Part shown: one piece after another, positions 31,714 through 39,960 of the stretch
Layout: each line of letters starts with the position of its first letter
How positions within the stretch are numbered: the stretch's first letter is position 1
From: JBBRHQ01 sp963781345
GTDB taxonomy: Bacteria; Actinomycetota; Thermoleophilia; Solirubrobacterales; 70-9
NCBI GenBank assembly: GCA_963781345.1
Contig: CAWAFQ010000013.1
Coordinates: 248,001-312,000 of the forward strand
Reading direction: 5' to 3'
DNA: 64,000 nt
Notes under the pieces: model-generated
The model's input: only the letters and a program-made list of their open reading frames with translations
Told to the model about the DNA's origin: nothing
Databases searched by the model: none
Translations under genes and position numbers: made by a program

Positions 31714-32850
31714 ATGACTAACCCCGATGCCGGCCCACGGGAGGGCTATCTGCTTCTCGCAGACATCTCGGGGTACACGGCATTCCTCACGGACACCGAG
31801 CTCGAGCACGCCCACTCGATCATCCGCGAGCTGACCAAGCTGATCCGAGAGCGGCTCGCGCCCCCGATGCGTTTTGTCAAGCTCGAGGGTGATGCCGTGT
31901 TCTGCTACGCCGAGGCCGCGGCGTTTGAGAACGGTGAGCGGTTCGTCGAGTTGATCGAGTCCTGCTACTTCGGATTCGCCAACCGGCTGCGCGACATGGA
32001 GCGCGGGACGACATGCCCGTGCGACGCGTGCGCGGCGATCCCTTCGCTCGGCCTCAAGTTCGTCACGCACTTCGGCAGCTTCATGATCGACGATGACGAC
32101 GGCCGCGAAGATCTTGCCGGACCGGACGTCATTCTCGTCCATCGGCTTCTGAAGAACAGCATCAGCGAAGCGGGCGGGCCCACCGCGTACGCCTTCTTCA
32201 GCGAGGCCTGCCTGGGGCGCCTGCCGCCTTCCTTCGTGTTGCCCCAGCACCGCGAGGACTACGACTCCTTCTGCGAGACGGCCGGGGGCGTGTACGACCT
32301 CAACCCCGTCCTTGAGCAGATGCGAGAGGCCCGGCGCGAGTACGTCAGCTCGGAAGACGCTGACTTTGAAATGACCATGGATCTGCCATTCCCCGCCGCC
32401 GTCCTCTGGCAGTACTCAGTCGATGCCGACAAACGTTTGCGCTGGCAGCCGTTCCAGATCGCAGTCGAGAACCAGCCGAACGCCGACGGGCGGATGGGAC
32501 CGGGAGCGGCAAGTCACTGCGCACATGGCGAGCTCGGCGGCGATGCCCTGCGCGAATACCTCGACTGGCGCCCGTTCAGCTACTTCACCAATCGCTTTAC
32601 GCCGCTCCCCAACGGGGACCCGGTGATGCCGAAATCGCTAGAGACCTCGGAGTTCATCCCCCTCGAGGGCGGCGCCACAAGGGTTCAGTGGCGCGTCAGG
32701 TTCGAGGATCGAGAGGAAGGGGCCATGCGCCAGTTCAACACCGTGGCGGACTTCCTCCAGGCGAACGTGGCCGAGCTCTGGGTGGACCCGCTGTCGAAGG
32801 CTCTAGAAGAGGATGGTGTGGCGCCGCTGCCGAGCAGTCCGGGGTCGTGA
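31714..32850 (+). CDS. DUF2652 (cyclase-like) plus SRPBCC domain protein
   Basis: A 378-residue protein. The N-terminal part (EGYLLLADISGYTAFL...RFVKLEGDAVFCYA) resembles class III nucleotidyl cyclase domains of the DUF2652 group, with the first metal-Asp position kept in ADISGY and GDAVF in place of the second. An inserted TTCPCDACAAIPSLGLKF contains a cysteine pair. From about residue 210 (DFEMTMDLPFPAAVLWQYSVDADKRLRWQP) it looks like an SRPBCC/polyketide-cyclase-like ligand-binding domain. Cyclase activity is doubtful. GAGGTGG precedes the ATG. Confidence 0.75.
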   Translation: MTNPDAGPREGYLLLADISGYTAFLTDTELEHAHSIIRELTKLIRERLAPPMRFVKLEGDAVFCYAEAAAFENGERFVELIESCYFGFANRLRDMERGTTCPCDACAAIPSLGLKFVTHFGSFMIDDDDGREDLAGPDVILVHRLLKNSISEAGGPTAYAFFSEACLGRLPPSFVLPQHREDYDSFCETAGGVYDLNPVLEQMREARREYVSSEDADFEMTMDLPFPAAVLWQYSVDADKRLRWQPFQIAVENQPNADGRMGPGAASHCAHGELGGDALREYLDWRPFSYFTNRFTPLPNGDPVMPKSLETSEFIPLEGGATRVQWRVRFEDREEGAMRQFNTVADFLQANVAELWVDPLSKALEEDGVAPLPSSPGS

Positions 32851-32933
32851 CCCGAGCCCCGCGAAAAGGGAATTCATGATCGCGAAAGGAATCGGGGCCC
32901 GCCGTGGAGCAGCGCTCTTCGCCGGCATTTCCA

Positions 32934-33137
32934 TTGGGCACCAGCAGCGGTCTGGTGCCCAAATCCAGGGTAATCCGCGGGAGTCCGATGCAATCCGCGG
33001 GAATCCGATGCGGAGCGGAGCGTTTCACGCCATCCGCTCCGCTCCCGCTCTGCAGAGCCAAATACCGGCCTCTTACCGCGCCAGTGCCTCCCCGCGTCGC
33101 ACCCAGGCGCTCGCCGGTTCGAGTCCGGCTAGCTCCA
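32934..33137 (+). repeat. tRNA-tailed repeat, copy A
   Basis: It starts with the inverted repeat TTGGGCACCAG (32934-32944) / CTGGTGCCCAA (32952-32962), continues through about 130 bases, and ends with a 41-base copy of the tRNA-Ala(CGC) 3' half (33097-33137, CGCACCCAGG...CTAGCTCCA). Copy B at 33829 has the same order. The whole interval 32851-33293 is gene-free. Confidence 0.75.
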
Positions 33138-33293
33138 CTCGAGGAGTCCCTGCTGACGGGCCCTCTGGGAGCCCGGGGCACCAAGTGTTCAGCCCCATTT
33201 CGATTGGACTAGCTTTGCCGCCGCTGTGGGTGGCGGCCTGATCGCTCGTGCGAGACTGAAGGCGACGCCTTCGACCATTGGAATGGAGACAGG

Positions 33294-33743
33294 ATGACTT
33301 CAGCGTCTACAGAAGTGATTCAGGTGGGTGCCTTGAGCGTGCGCTTCCTCGTTGAGGCGGCCGACTCGAACGGAAGCGCGAGCGTCTTCGAGTGCTTCGT
33401 TCCGGCTGACAGCAAGATGCCGGTGCCGCACAGCCACGACGCCTTCGAGGAGACGATCTACGGGCTCGAGGGCATCACGACTTGGGGGGTTGACGGTCGG
33501 ACTCTCGACATTCGCCCTGGCGAAGCCGTCTGCATACCTCGCGGCGCGGTCCACGGATTCGACAACAACGGGATCAAAGACGCCAAGTTCCTTGCCGTGG
33601 CCAGCCCCGGCGTCATGACTCCGGACTACTTCCGGGAGATCCATGATGTCCTGGCATCGAATCCTGGGGGCCCACCCGACCTCGCGAAGATGGCGGAGGT
33701 CATGCGCCGTCACGGCCTTACGCCGGCGCCACCCGCCGGCTGA
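33294..33743 (+). CDS. Cupin-domain protein
   Basis: A 149-residue protein with a clear cupin core: MPVPHSHDAFEETIYGLEGITTW (metal ligands His, His, Glu; about residues 43-65) and IRPGEAVCIPRGAVHGFDNNG (second histidine). The region after residue 110 is a short helical tail. ATG 33294 has GGAGACAGG upstream. It is a single gene sitting between the two tRNA-tailed repeats, as if brought in as a cassette. Ligand and reaction are unknown. Confidence 0.85.
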   Translation: MTSASTEVIQVGALSVRFLVEAADSNGSASVFECFVPADSKMPVPHSHDAFEETIYGLEGITTWGVDGRTLDIRPGEAVCIPRGAVHGFDNNGIKDAKFLAVASPGVMTPDYFREIHDVLASNPGGPPDLAKMAEVMRRHGLTPAPPAG

Positions 33744-33828
33744 CGCCTCCGGCATCCGACCGTAGTGCCCGGCCTTCCATTAGCCGTGGCACTTCAAAAT
33801 ACCTCAGCCCCACTTCCGATTGATTCCA

Positions 33829-34038
33829 TTGGGCACCAACCGCGTTCTGGTGCCCAAATCGGAGGCAATCCCCGGTAAACCGATGCAATCCACGGAGCGC
33901 TGCGTCTCAGGGCAGCCATTCCGATTCCGCTCTACAAAGCTAAATACGGACGCTTATCCGCTCCAACGCCTCCCCGTATCGCACCCAGGCGCTCGCCGGT
34001 TCGAGTCCGGCTAGCTCCATCTCAATGGTTGCCTGCTT
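33829..34038 (+). repeat. tRNA-tailed repeat, copy B
   Basis: It starts with TTGGGCACCA (33829-33838) / TGGTGCCCAA (33848-33857) and ends with the tRNA-Ala(CGC) 3' half (33979-34019). Unlike copy A, its right flank (CTCAATGGTTGCCTGCTT) matches the flank of the intact tRNA at 30463. CAGCCCCACTTCCGATTG just before it also resembles a segment after copy A (about 33190). The interval 33744-34046 has no gene. Confidence 0.75.
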
Positions 34039-34046
34039 ACCCGCGG

Positions 34047-35246
34047 TCAGATCGCGGTGACGGGGATCGCGCCTGCGTCGCGGATCGCTTTCTCGCTGGC
34101 GCCTTCGAGCTCACCGAGAGGCGTATAGGCGATCGCGTCCGGGTCGATGCCGGTCGCCCCGGCGTCGCCTGGATCCAGTCGCTCGATCAGCTCCTTGGAG
34201 GCGAGGATTGCGCCGTCCGTCGCTCCAGCTTCAATGCGCGCGCCCTCGTTCATCTGGTCGCCCAGGGCGGTGACCTCCAGGCGGCCGCTGGTAGCAACCT
34301 GGCCGACCATCAGCGTCGCGCCCCAGTGCACTCCGATGTTGAGCTTCACCGTGACGTCGTCGGGACCGAGGTCGCCAGCGCCGTCGCGGATCGCCCGGGC
34401 CGCCTCGATCGTCGCGCGGGCGGCCGCAGACTCCGAGCCGTCGAAGTCGGCGGCCAGGAACAGCGCCGAGCCCCCGTCTCCCGCGTGCTTGCCGACGATC
34501 CCGTCGCGGGCGATCACCGACAAATCGATCAGCCCCGTAAGGCTGCTGATCAGATCGAAGTAGCCGCGCGATGAGAGGCGGCGCGAGAGCGCACCGGAGG
34601 CCTCCAGGTCGGCGAACAGTATCCCCGCCGGCCGGCGCCCCGGCTCGCTGACCCGGTCCATCCGCTCGAATAGCCGGGGGTCCCCTCGGGCCAGGCGTGC
34701 CGCCAAGCTCTCCGGCAGCGCTCCCCGGCTGAGATTCAGGACGCCGATAAACCGGCCGGCGTCGTCATTGATCCGCACATGTAGCTGGCTCACATCGCCG
34801 AGGACGAATCGGCGGAACCGCAGGTTGGCCGGAAACGCGATGTTGTCGTGCCAGGCTCGGGGTGCCGGCTCGACCGCATCGACCTCCGCGGCCAACTTCG
34901 CCGTGGGACCGAACACCTCATCGAAGTCGGGGTCGCCGGGTTCCAGATATTGGCGCATGATCGGCGCGTTGTGTTGCCACCACGCAGTTCCGCTCTCCTC
35001 GGTGACCCTCATGATCTCGGCGTCCTCCCGGAGGCTCCGCACGATGAGTGACTTCCCCGTCAAGCGCTTCGCCTCGTCGGCGGACAGGCCCAGGATGCGG
35101 GCCGACTCGGTGGAGAAGAACACGCTGCGAAAGCTCGCGTCCAGAATCTCGCCCATGAGGCCCGCGCTCTCGATCGCCTGCGCGAGCTCGCGCAGCTCGG
35201 GTTGCTCTGGAAGCTCTGGGACGTAAGGGGAGTCGTCGTCAGGCAT
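34047..35246 (-). CDS. PAS-like sensor plus class III nucleotidyl cyclase domain
   Basis: A 399-residue soluble protein. Residues about 20-200 look like a PAS-type sensor (ILDASFRSVFFSTESARILGLSADEAKRLTGKSLI). Residues about 205-370 form a class III cyclase domain: GILFADLEASGALSRRLSSRGYF (first metal Asp), VGKHAGDGGSALFLAAD and LNIGVHWGATLMVGQ...VTALGDQMNEGARIE. A purine-specifying residue cannot be assigned with confidence. It could make cAMP or cGMP or be degenerate. It faces repeat copy B and is divergent from the SDR gene. Confidence 0.82.
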   Translation of the reverse strand: MPDDDSPYVPELPEQPELRELAQAIESAGLMGEILDASFRSVFFSTESARILGLSADEAKRLTGKSLIVRSLREDAEIMRVTEESGTAWWQHNAPIMRQYLEPGDPDFDEVFGPTAKLAAEVDAVEPAPRAWHDNIAFPANLRFRRFVLGDVSQLHVRINDDAGRFIGVLNLSRGALPESLAARLARGDPRLFERMDRVSEPGRRPAGILFADLEASGALSRRLSSRGYFDLISSLTGLIDLSVIARDGIVGKHAGDGGSALFLAADFDGSESAAARATIEAARAIRDGAGDLGPDDVTVKLNIGVHWGATLMVGQVATSGRLEVTALGDQMNEGARIEAGATDGAILASKELIERLDPGDAGATGIDPDAIAYTPLGELEGASEKAIRDAGAIPVTAI

Positions 35247-35353
35247 CGCCCCAGGCTATCTGCGAGGCGGACCTCCCGCAGGGCCTACAAGCCCCTGCCA
35301 GCGGTCTGGCGACGCGAGAGTGCTGCGCGCCGACCATGCCGTCGCAGCCCCTA

Positions 35354-35359
35354 TAGGCT
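35354..35359 (+). promoter_or_regulatory. -10 box TAGGCT before the SDR gene
   Basis: TAGGCT, nine bases, then ATG 35369. There is no ribosome-binding site between, so a leaderless or near-leaderless transcript is likely. Confidence 0.5.
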
Positions 35360-35368
35360 TGGCCGCGG

Positions 35369-36178
35369 ATGGTCGCGCAACGCTCTGTAGTAATGGTCAC
35401 CGGCGCCTCGTCGGGGATCGGAGCGGCGGCGGCGGAGCTGCTGGCCGCCCGCGGTCACACCGTGATCGGCGTCAGCCGCCGGGGCGAGGCGCCCGCCGAC
35501 GTCCACGCCATTCGCATGGACGTCGACGACGACGAATCGGTCCGCACGGGAGTCGCCGATCTGCTCGCCGAGCACGGACGGCTCGACGTCGTCGTCAACG
35601 CCGCCGGCTACGGACTTGCCGGCCCGGTCGAGACCACCTCTCTCGCCGAGGCGCGCGCCGAGATGGAGACCAACTTCTGGGGCGCGGTCCGCGTCACCCG
35701 CGAGGCGCTTCCGGCGCTCCGCGCCGCGGGGCGCGGCCTGGTCGTCAACGTCAGCTCCCTCGCCGGCGTCTTCGCCCTCCCCTTCCAGGCCTATTACACG
35801 GCGAGCAAGTTCGCGCTCGAGGGCTGGAGCGAGTCGCTTGCCTACGAGGTGCGGCCGTTCGGCGTGGAGGTCACGCTCGTCGAGCCCGGCAACATCAGCA
35901 GCGGTTTCACCGACGGGCGCCGGGAGGCGACCGAGGCTGGGCGTGAGCCCTATGGGGCCGCGTACCGGCGCGCGATCGAGATCATGGTCGAGGACGAGCG
36001 TGGTGCCGTCGGCTCCGAGGTCGTCGCAAAGACCATCGCCGGGGTCGTTGGATCCGGGCGGCCCCCGCGGCGGGTCACCTCCGGGAGCGTTGGCGAGCGC
36101 TCGACCGTGCTGCTGCGCCGCTTTCTTCCGACCCGGGCCTTCGAGCGGCTCGGGCGCAAGCTGATGCTCGGCGACTAG
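35369..36178 (+). CDS. Short-chain dehydrogenase/reductase
   Basis: A 269-residue SDR. The cofactor motif is VMVTGASSGIGAAAAELLAARGH (TGxxxGIG, about residues 8-14). VVNAAGYG is the NAG-type motif. The catalytic Ser lies in VNVSSLAGVF, and the YxxxK pair is in YYTASKFALEGWSESLAYEVR. VTLVEPGNISSGF follows. It oxidises or reduces an alcohol/ketone with NAD(P); the substrate is unknown. ATG 35369 is supported by TAGGCT nine bases upstream. Confidence 0.9.
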   Translation: MVAQRSVVMVTGASSGIGAAAAELLAARGHTVIGVSRRGEAPADVHAIRMDVDDDESVRTGVADLLAEHGRLDVVVNAAGYGLAGPVETTSLAEARAEMETNFWGAVRVTREALPALRAAGRGLVVNVSSLAGVFALPFQAYYTASKFALEGWSESLAYEVRPFGVEVTLVEPGNISSGFTDGRREATEAGREPYGAAYRRAIEIMVEDERGAVGSEVVAKTIAGVVGSGRPPRRVTSGSVGERSTVLLRRFLPTRAFERLGRKLMLGD

Positions 36179-36310
36179 CTGGGCCGGGGTCTGCGCCCCC
36201 CGGTGCTGTTCGACCTCTGGCCTCAATGGCGGCCCCCGGACTGCTGGCCGTGCGCCCGGTCGTGGTGCGCTCGCAGGGATGCAGGTTATGTTCCCCCATG
36301 CGAAAGCCGT

Positions 36311-36346
36311 ACACGACTCGTGTTGAATCGTGTATGGTGACACGAT
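36311..36346 (+). promoter_or_regulatory. Double palindromic operator over the toxin-antitoxin promoter
   Basis: Two inverted repeats with the same half-sites: ACACGA-C-TCGTGT (36311-36323) and ATCGTGT-ATGGTG-ACACGAT (36327-36346). The second contains the -10 box TATGGT (36333-36338), six bases before the antitoxin ATG 36345. A ribbon-helix-helix antitoxin bound here would block RNA polymerase directly, the classic autoregulation of such pairs. Confidence 0.7.
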
Positions 36347-36605
36347 GGCTGCATCGGCGAAGCGGATCAATGTGACGCTCGACGGCGAGTACGCGGCCAA
36401 GCTTGCGAGGCTTGCCGAGCGGACCCACGTTCAGGAGGGGACGCTGGCCCGGTCACTTCTTTCGACTGCGCTCGACGACGCCGATCCCGATGCGGCGCGC
36501 ATCACGGAGATCCTCGACGCGATTCCCGGTGCTTGGGAGAGGACGCAGAAGGGGCTTGCCGAGGCCGCTCGCGGCGAAGGAACGCCGCTCGACGAGCTGA
36601 CCTGA
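36345..36605 (+). CDS. Ribbon-helix-helix antitoxin
   Basis: An 86-residue protein from ATG 36345; a GTG 15 bases upstream in frame is less likely because it falls inside the -10 box and operator. SAKRINVTLDGEYAAKLARLAERTHVQEGTLARSLLSTAL matches a CopG/MetJ-type ribbon-helix-helix DNA-binding domain. The remaining residues (PGAWERTQKGLAEAARG...) probably wrap the toxin. The stop codon directly abuts the toxin GTG. Confidence 0.82.
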   Translation: MAASAKRINVTLDGEYAAKLARLAERTHVQEGTLARSLLSTALDDADPDAARITEILDAIPGAWERTQKGLAEAARGEGTPLDELT

Positions 36606-36899
36606 GTGGCGCAGATCATCGTCACCCCGCGGGCGCAGCGGGACCTGGACGAGGCGGTATCGGCCCTCGGCCTGCCCGATGACACCTGGACTCGCATCTC
36701 TCGCTCGTTGAGAGTGCTCGAAACCTTTCCGCTGGCCGGGGTCGAATTGGCGAGCCGATGGGCGCCGACCCGGTTGGTGCTCGGTCCGTGGTCGTGGATG
36801 ATCCTGCTCTACCGCTACGAGGAGTCATCTGACCGCGTCTACGTGGTCGCAATGCATGATGGCCGGTCCGCGACCTCAGCCACGGCGACGCGTCCATAG
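36606..36899 (+). CDS. RelE/ParE-like toxin
   Basis: A 97-residue protein starting at GTG 36606 immediately after the antitoxin stop. MAQIIVTPRAQRDLDEAVSAL opens like ParE/RelE, and LVLGPWSWMILLYRYEESSDRVYVVAMHDGR is the family's final beta-strand region with R and a late H. ParE poisons gyrase and RelE cleaves mRNA; which applies here cannot be decided. The pair probably stabilises the accessory region. Confidence 0.8.
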   Translation: MAQIIVTPRAQRDLDEAVSALGLPDDTWTRISRSLRVLETFPLAGVELASRWAPTRLVLGPWSWMILLYRYEESSDRVYVVAMHDGRSATSATATRP

Positions 36900-36940
36900 A
36901 ATCATGGAAAAGTGCGACCCGGAAGCCGGCGACAACAACC

Positions 36941-37345
36941 ATGAAGAAGAGAAACAGCGGCTCGAAGGAAGGAGAGGGAGAAGACTCTCCATCTCAGCTG
37001 ATAAATGCGCGAATCACGGAGCTGGGCGATTGGCGGGGCGAGACGCTCGCTCGGGTACGAGAACTGATCAGGCAGGCCGACCCCGAAGTGGTCGAGGAGT
37101 GGAAGTGGAGAGGGGTTCCGGTGTGGTCGCACGCCGGAATCATCTGCACCGGTGAAACGTACAAGGCCAAGGTGAAGATGACCTTCGCCAAGGGCGCCTC
37201 GCTGGAGGACCCTTCAGGCCTCTTCAACTCCAGCCTCGAAGGCAACACCAGGCGTGCCATCGATTTCCATGAGGGCGACAGGATTGATGAAAAGGCGTTG
37301 AAGGCGCTGATTCGGGCCGCCGTGGCCCTGAACGCGTCAGTCTGA
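36941..37345 (+). CDS. DUF1801-family protein
   Basis: A 134-residue protein. ADPEVVEEWKWRGVPVWSHAGIICTGETYKAKVKMTFAKGASLEDPSGLFN is the typical core of the DUF1801/YdhG-like fold, related to frataxin-like proteins. The start region is charged and has GACAACAACC upstream, with no strong ribosome-binding site. Function is not known for the family. Its end overlaps the convergent GNAT gene by nine bases. Confidence 0.8.
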   Translation: MKKRNSGSKEGEGEDSPSQLINARITELGDWRGETLARVRELIRQADPEVVEEWKWRGVPVWSHAGIICTGETYKAKVKMTFAKGASLEDPSGLFNSSLEGNTRRAIDFHEGDRIDEKALKALIRAAVALNASV

Positions 37346-37816
37346 GCTACCGCTCGCCGGGCCCGCTCGGAGCTTGAGCCGAAGCAACACCTCGTCAAAC
37401 ACGACCTCACCGGTTCGCTCAAAGCCGTAGCGCTCGTAGAAGGTGATCGGGCTGCCGTCGCCCTGGCGGGCGCTCGTGCTCACCACCTCGACTCCGGGTC
37501 GGCCACGGAAGTACTCGACGATCAGGTCGAGCGTTGCCGTGCCGAAGCCTTGCCTCTGGTAACGCTCGTCAATGAGCAGCTTCCACAGGTAGTGCGGTAT
37601 GTAGTCGCGACCTCCGACCTCGTCGGCGATCATCACGAACCCGACCGGCGTGTCTTCGGTATGAACCGCCCAGTACAGGGCGCGAGCGTCTGGATGTTCG
37701 GCGGCTTCGCGCAACGAGTCGGCGACGCTGCTGACGAATTGCTCTTGGCTCGCCGATACGCGCAAAGCCTCGACAGCTTGACGGTTCGATCCGCTTAGCG
37801 GACGAAGTGAAACCAC
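37337..37816 (-). CDS. GNAT-family N-acetyltransferase
   Basis: A 159-residue protein. LWKLLIDERYQRQGFGTATLDLIVEYFRG holds the acetyl-CoA pyrophosphate loop (Q/RxxGxG/A: RQGFGT), and ITFYERYGFERTGEVVFDEVLLRLKL is the C-terminal part. PVGFVMIADEVGG...YIPHYLWKL resembles spermine/spermidine acetyltransferases (SpeG/BltD group), which would fit the amine catabolic genes further on, but this is only suggestive. Confidence 0.85.
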   Translation of the reverse strand: MVSLRPLSGSNRQAVEALRVSASQEQFVSSVADSLREAAEHPDARALYWAVHTEDTPVGFVMIADEVGGRDYIPHYLWKLLIDERYQRQGFGTATLDLIVEYFRGRPGVEVVSTSARQGDGSPITFYERYGFERTGEVVFDEVLLRLKLRAGPASGSSD

Positions 37817-37951
37817 GCGAAGAACTTACTCGGCGGCCATCACTTCCTCAACCCGACTGTGGCCGGAGGACAGTCGTGAGTACCGCTTTCGCATGAATGG
37901 AGCACTCAGCCTGCGTCGTGCATCGCTGCCGTGAGCTCGGCGTGAGTTCGG

Positions 37952-37985
37952 CGGTTCGACAGTTGTCCCGCCAGCTCCACTCGAG
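37952..37985 (+). repeat. Trace of the tRNA-tailed repeat, copy C
   Basis: GGTTCGA, then a diverged segment, then CAGCTCCACTCGAG: similar to the end and right flank of copy A (GGTTCGAGTCCGGCTAGCTCCACTCGAG). The interval 37817-37999 has no gene. It may mark the far end of the tRNA-derived accessory stretch. Confidence 0.45.
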
Positions 37986-37999
37986 AATCCGCTGGGTGC

Positions 38000-39838
38000 C
38001 TACCCCTTGCGGATCAGGGTGAACTTGACGGCGGCGGGCTTCCCGACATTGCCAGCGCCATCGGTTGCCTGGACCGAGATCGTGTGCTTCTTGCCCTTGC
38101 CGCCCTTCGACCTCGCCTTGACGATGAACGGCGACCTACAGCGCTTGAGCTTGAGCTTGTCGAGCCTGCACTTAAAGGTTGCGCCCCCCTCGGAGGTGAA
38201 TGAGACCCTGACCTTCGCCTTCGCCTTCATCGTCTTCAGCTTCTTCCTCGGCTTCTTCGTGATCCTGGTCACGGGGCGCCTGGTGTCGACGGTGAAGGCG
38301 CGGGTTGCGGGGGTCGGGTCGGTGTTGGCCGCGGGGTCGGTGGCTCGTACAGCGAAGGTGTGCGGGCCGTCGGCCAGCGCGATGGTCGTGTGCGAGGCGC
38401 CCGGGCCCGAGCAGGCCGCGAAGGCGGCGCCGTCAACCCTGCACTCGAAGCTCGACCCCGGAGCGCTCGAGGAGAAGGTGAAGGTCGGCGTCTTGTCGTT
38501 GGTGGGGCCGCCGGGGCCGGATGCGATCGTCGTCTGCGGCGGGCAGGGTGGCAGCGGCGTCCCGGGCTCGCCGACGCGCTCTAAGCGCCCGAGGTTCGAG
38601 TCCACGACCCAGGCGGCTCCGCGGCAGTCCGTGGCGACGGCGGCGGGTTGGCTGAACTGGCCGGCGCCGCCGCCGGAGATGCCCGCCTGGCACGTGCTCG
38701 CCATGGTGCAGATCTCGAAGGCGGCGGCCCCGGTGTCGACGCCCCAGCCGAAGGCGCGGGTGAATGACGGCGCGGCGGTGCCGAAGACGCTGGTCCGGTA
38801 GTTGCTCTGCTCGGTGACGAAGAGGTCGCCGCCGCCGCCGGCGCCGATGCCGACCGTCCCGTCGATCTGCCCGGCGCCGCCGCCGGAGATGCCCTGCTGG
38901 CAGGTGCTCGCTGTCGTGCAGACCTCGAAGGCGGCGGCCCCGGTGTCGACACCCCAGCCGAAGGCGCGGGTGAACGAGGGCCCGGTGGAATCGAAGACGC
39001 TGATCCGGTCGTTGCTGGTGTCGGCAACATAGAGGCCGCCGGCGCCGTCGAGGGCGACGCTGTAGGGGCTGTTGAGCTGGCCGGCTCCGCCGCCGGAGAG
39101 GCCCGCCTGGCAGGTGCTCGCGGTCGTGCAGACCTCGAAGGCGGCGGCCCCGGTGTCGACGCCCCAGCCGAAGGCGCGGATGAACGAGGGCCCGGTGGTG
39201 TCGAAGACGCTGATCCGGTCCGCGTCGCCGAAGTAGAGGCGGCCGGCGGCGTCGAGTGCGGCGCCCTCGGGCGAGGAGACCTGGCCGGCGCCGCCGCCGG
39301 AGATGCCCGCCTGGCAGGTGCTCGCGGTGGTGCAGACCTCGAAGGCGGCGGCCCCGGTGTCGACGCCCCAGCCGAAGGCGCGGATGAACGAGGGCCCGGC
39401 GGTGTCGAAGACGCTGATCCGGTCGTTGTTCGCGTCGCCGACGTAGAGGCGACCGGCGTCGTCGAGGGCAACGCCGACCGGGTAGGCGAGTTGGCCGGCG
39501 CCGCCGCCGGAGATGCCCGCCTGGCAGGTGCTCGCGGTGGTGCAGACCTCGAAGGCGGCGGCCCCGGTGTCGACGCCCCAGCCGAAGGCGCGGATGAAGG
39601 TGCCGTCGGCTCCGAAAACGCTGGTTCGACTGTTGAACGGGTCGGAGACGTAGAGGTTGCCGGCGCCGTCGAGGACGACGCCCCGCGGGTTGGAGAGCTG
39701 GCCTGCGTCCGAGCCGGCGGAGCCGAACTGCGCCAAGGGAACCGGAGCGGCGGTTGCGGGAGCCGAGGCGGACAGGACCAGAGCCAGAGCCAGAGACGCG
39801 ACGCAACCGGCGATAGGAGCGCGTGGCTTTAGCTTCAC
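38000..39838 (-). CDS. Secreted NHL-repeat (beta-propeller) protein
   Basis: A 612-residue protein from GTG 39838. The signal peptide is KLKPRAPIAGCVASLALALVLSASAPATAA. Residues about 35-420 hold NHL units (LSNPRGVVLDGAGNLYVSDPFNSRTSVF), each separated by a near-identical 31-residue insert with AFGWGVDTGAAAFEVCTTAS and a Cys pair. From about 430 come a proline-rich stretch and Ig-like/Big domains (FECRVDGAAFAACSGP), ending in a Lys-rich segment. It is probably extracellular and structural or ligand-binding. TAGGTT seven bases upstream supports the start. Confidence 0.85.
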   Translation of the reverse strand: MKLKPRAPIAGCVASLALALVLSASAPATAAPVPLAQFGSAGSDAGQLSNPRGVVLDGAGNLYVSDPFNSRTSVFGADGTFIRAFGWGVDTGAAAFEVCTTASTCQAGISGGGAGQLAYPVGVALDDAGRLYVGDANNDRISVFDTAGPSFIRAFGWGVDTGAAAFEVCTTASTCQAGISGGGAGQVSSPEGAALDAAGRLYFGDADRISVFDTTGPSFIRAFGWGVDTGAAAFEVCTTASTCQAGLSGGGAGQLNSPYSVALDGAGGLYVADTSNDRISVFDSTGPSFTRAFGWGVDTGAAAFEVCTTASTCQQGISGGGAGQIDGTVGIGAGGGGDLFVTEQSNYRTSVFGTAAPSFTRAFGWGVDTGAAAFEICTMASTCQAGISGGGAGQFSQPAAVATDCRGAAWVVDSNLGRLERVGEPGTPLPPCPPQTTIASGPGGPTNDKTPTFTFSSSAPGSSFECRVDGAAFAACSGPGASHTTIALADGPHTFAVRATDPAANTDPTPATRAFTVDTRRPVTRITKKPRKKLKTMKAKAKVRVSFTSEGGATFKCRLDKLKLKRCRSPFIVKARSKGGKGKKHTISVQATDGAGNVGKPAAVKFTLIRKG

Positions 39839-39845
39839 GGTGCCC

Positions 39846-39851
39846 AACCTA
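39846..39851 (-). promoter_or_regulatory. -10 box TAGGTT before the NHL gene
   Basis: On the - strand TAGGTT, seven bases (GGGCACC), then GTG 39838. There is no ribosome-binding site between. Confidence 0.5.
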
Positions 39852-39960
39852 CCGCAAGCCGTGCCGTCTAAACCGAGGCCAGGCCTCCACACTCTGCGGC
39901 CGCGGGCCTTCCAGCATTGCCAGCCCGGTCAGTGGCACCGCTGGCGAGCCGGGCACGTCC

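Noticed and set aside
38700..39600. Regularly spaced near-identical units resembling a CRISPR array
   Set aside because: The units are coding repeats of the beta-propeller gene, about 180-200 bases apart, with conserved reading frame and no spacer/cas context.
38433..39806. A 457-codon frame overlapping the NHL gene on the same strand
   Set aside because: It is Arg-rich and repetitive only because the NHL repeats are. The frame with signal peptide and NHL motifs is the real one.
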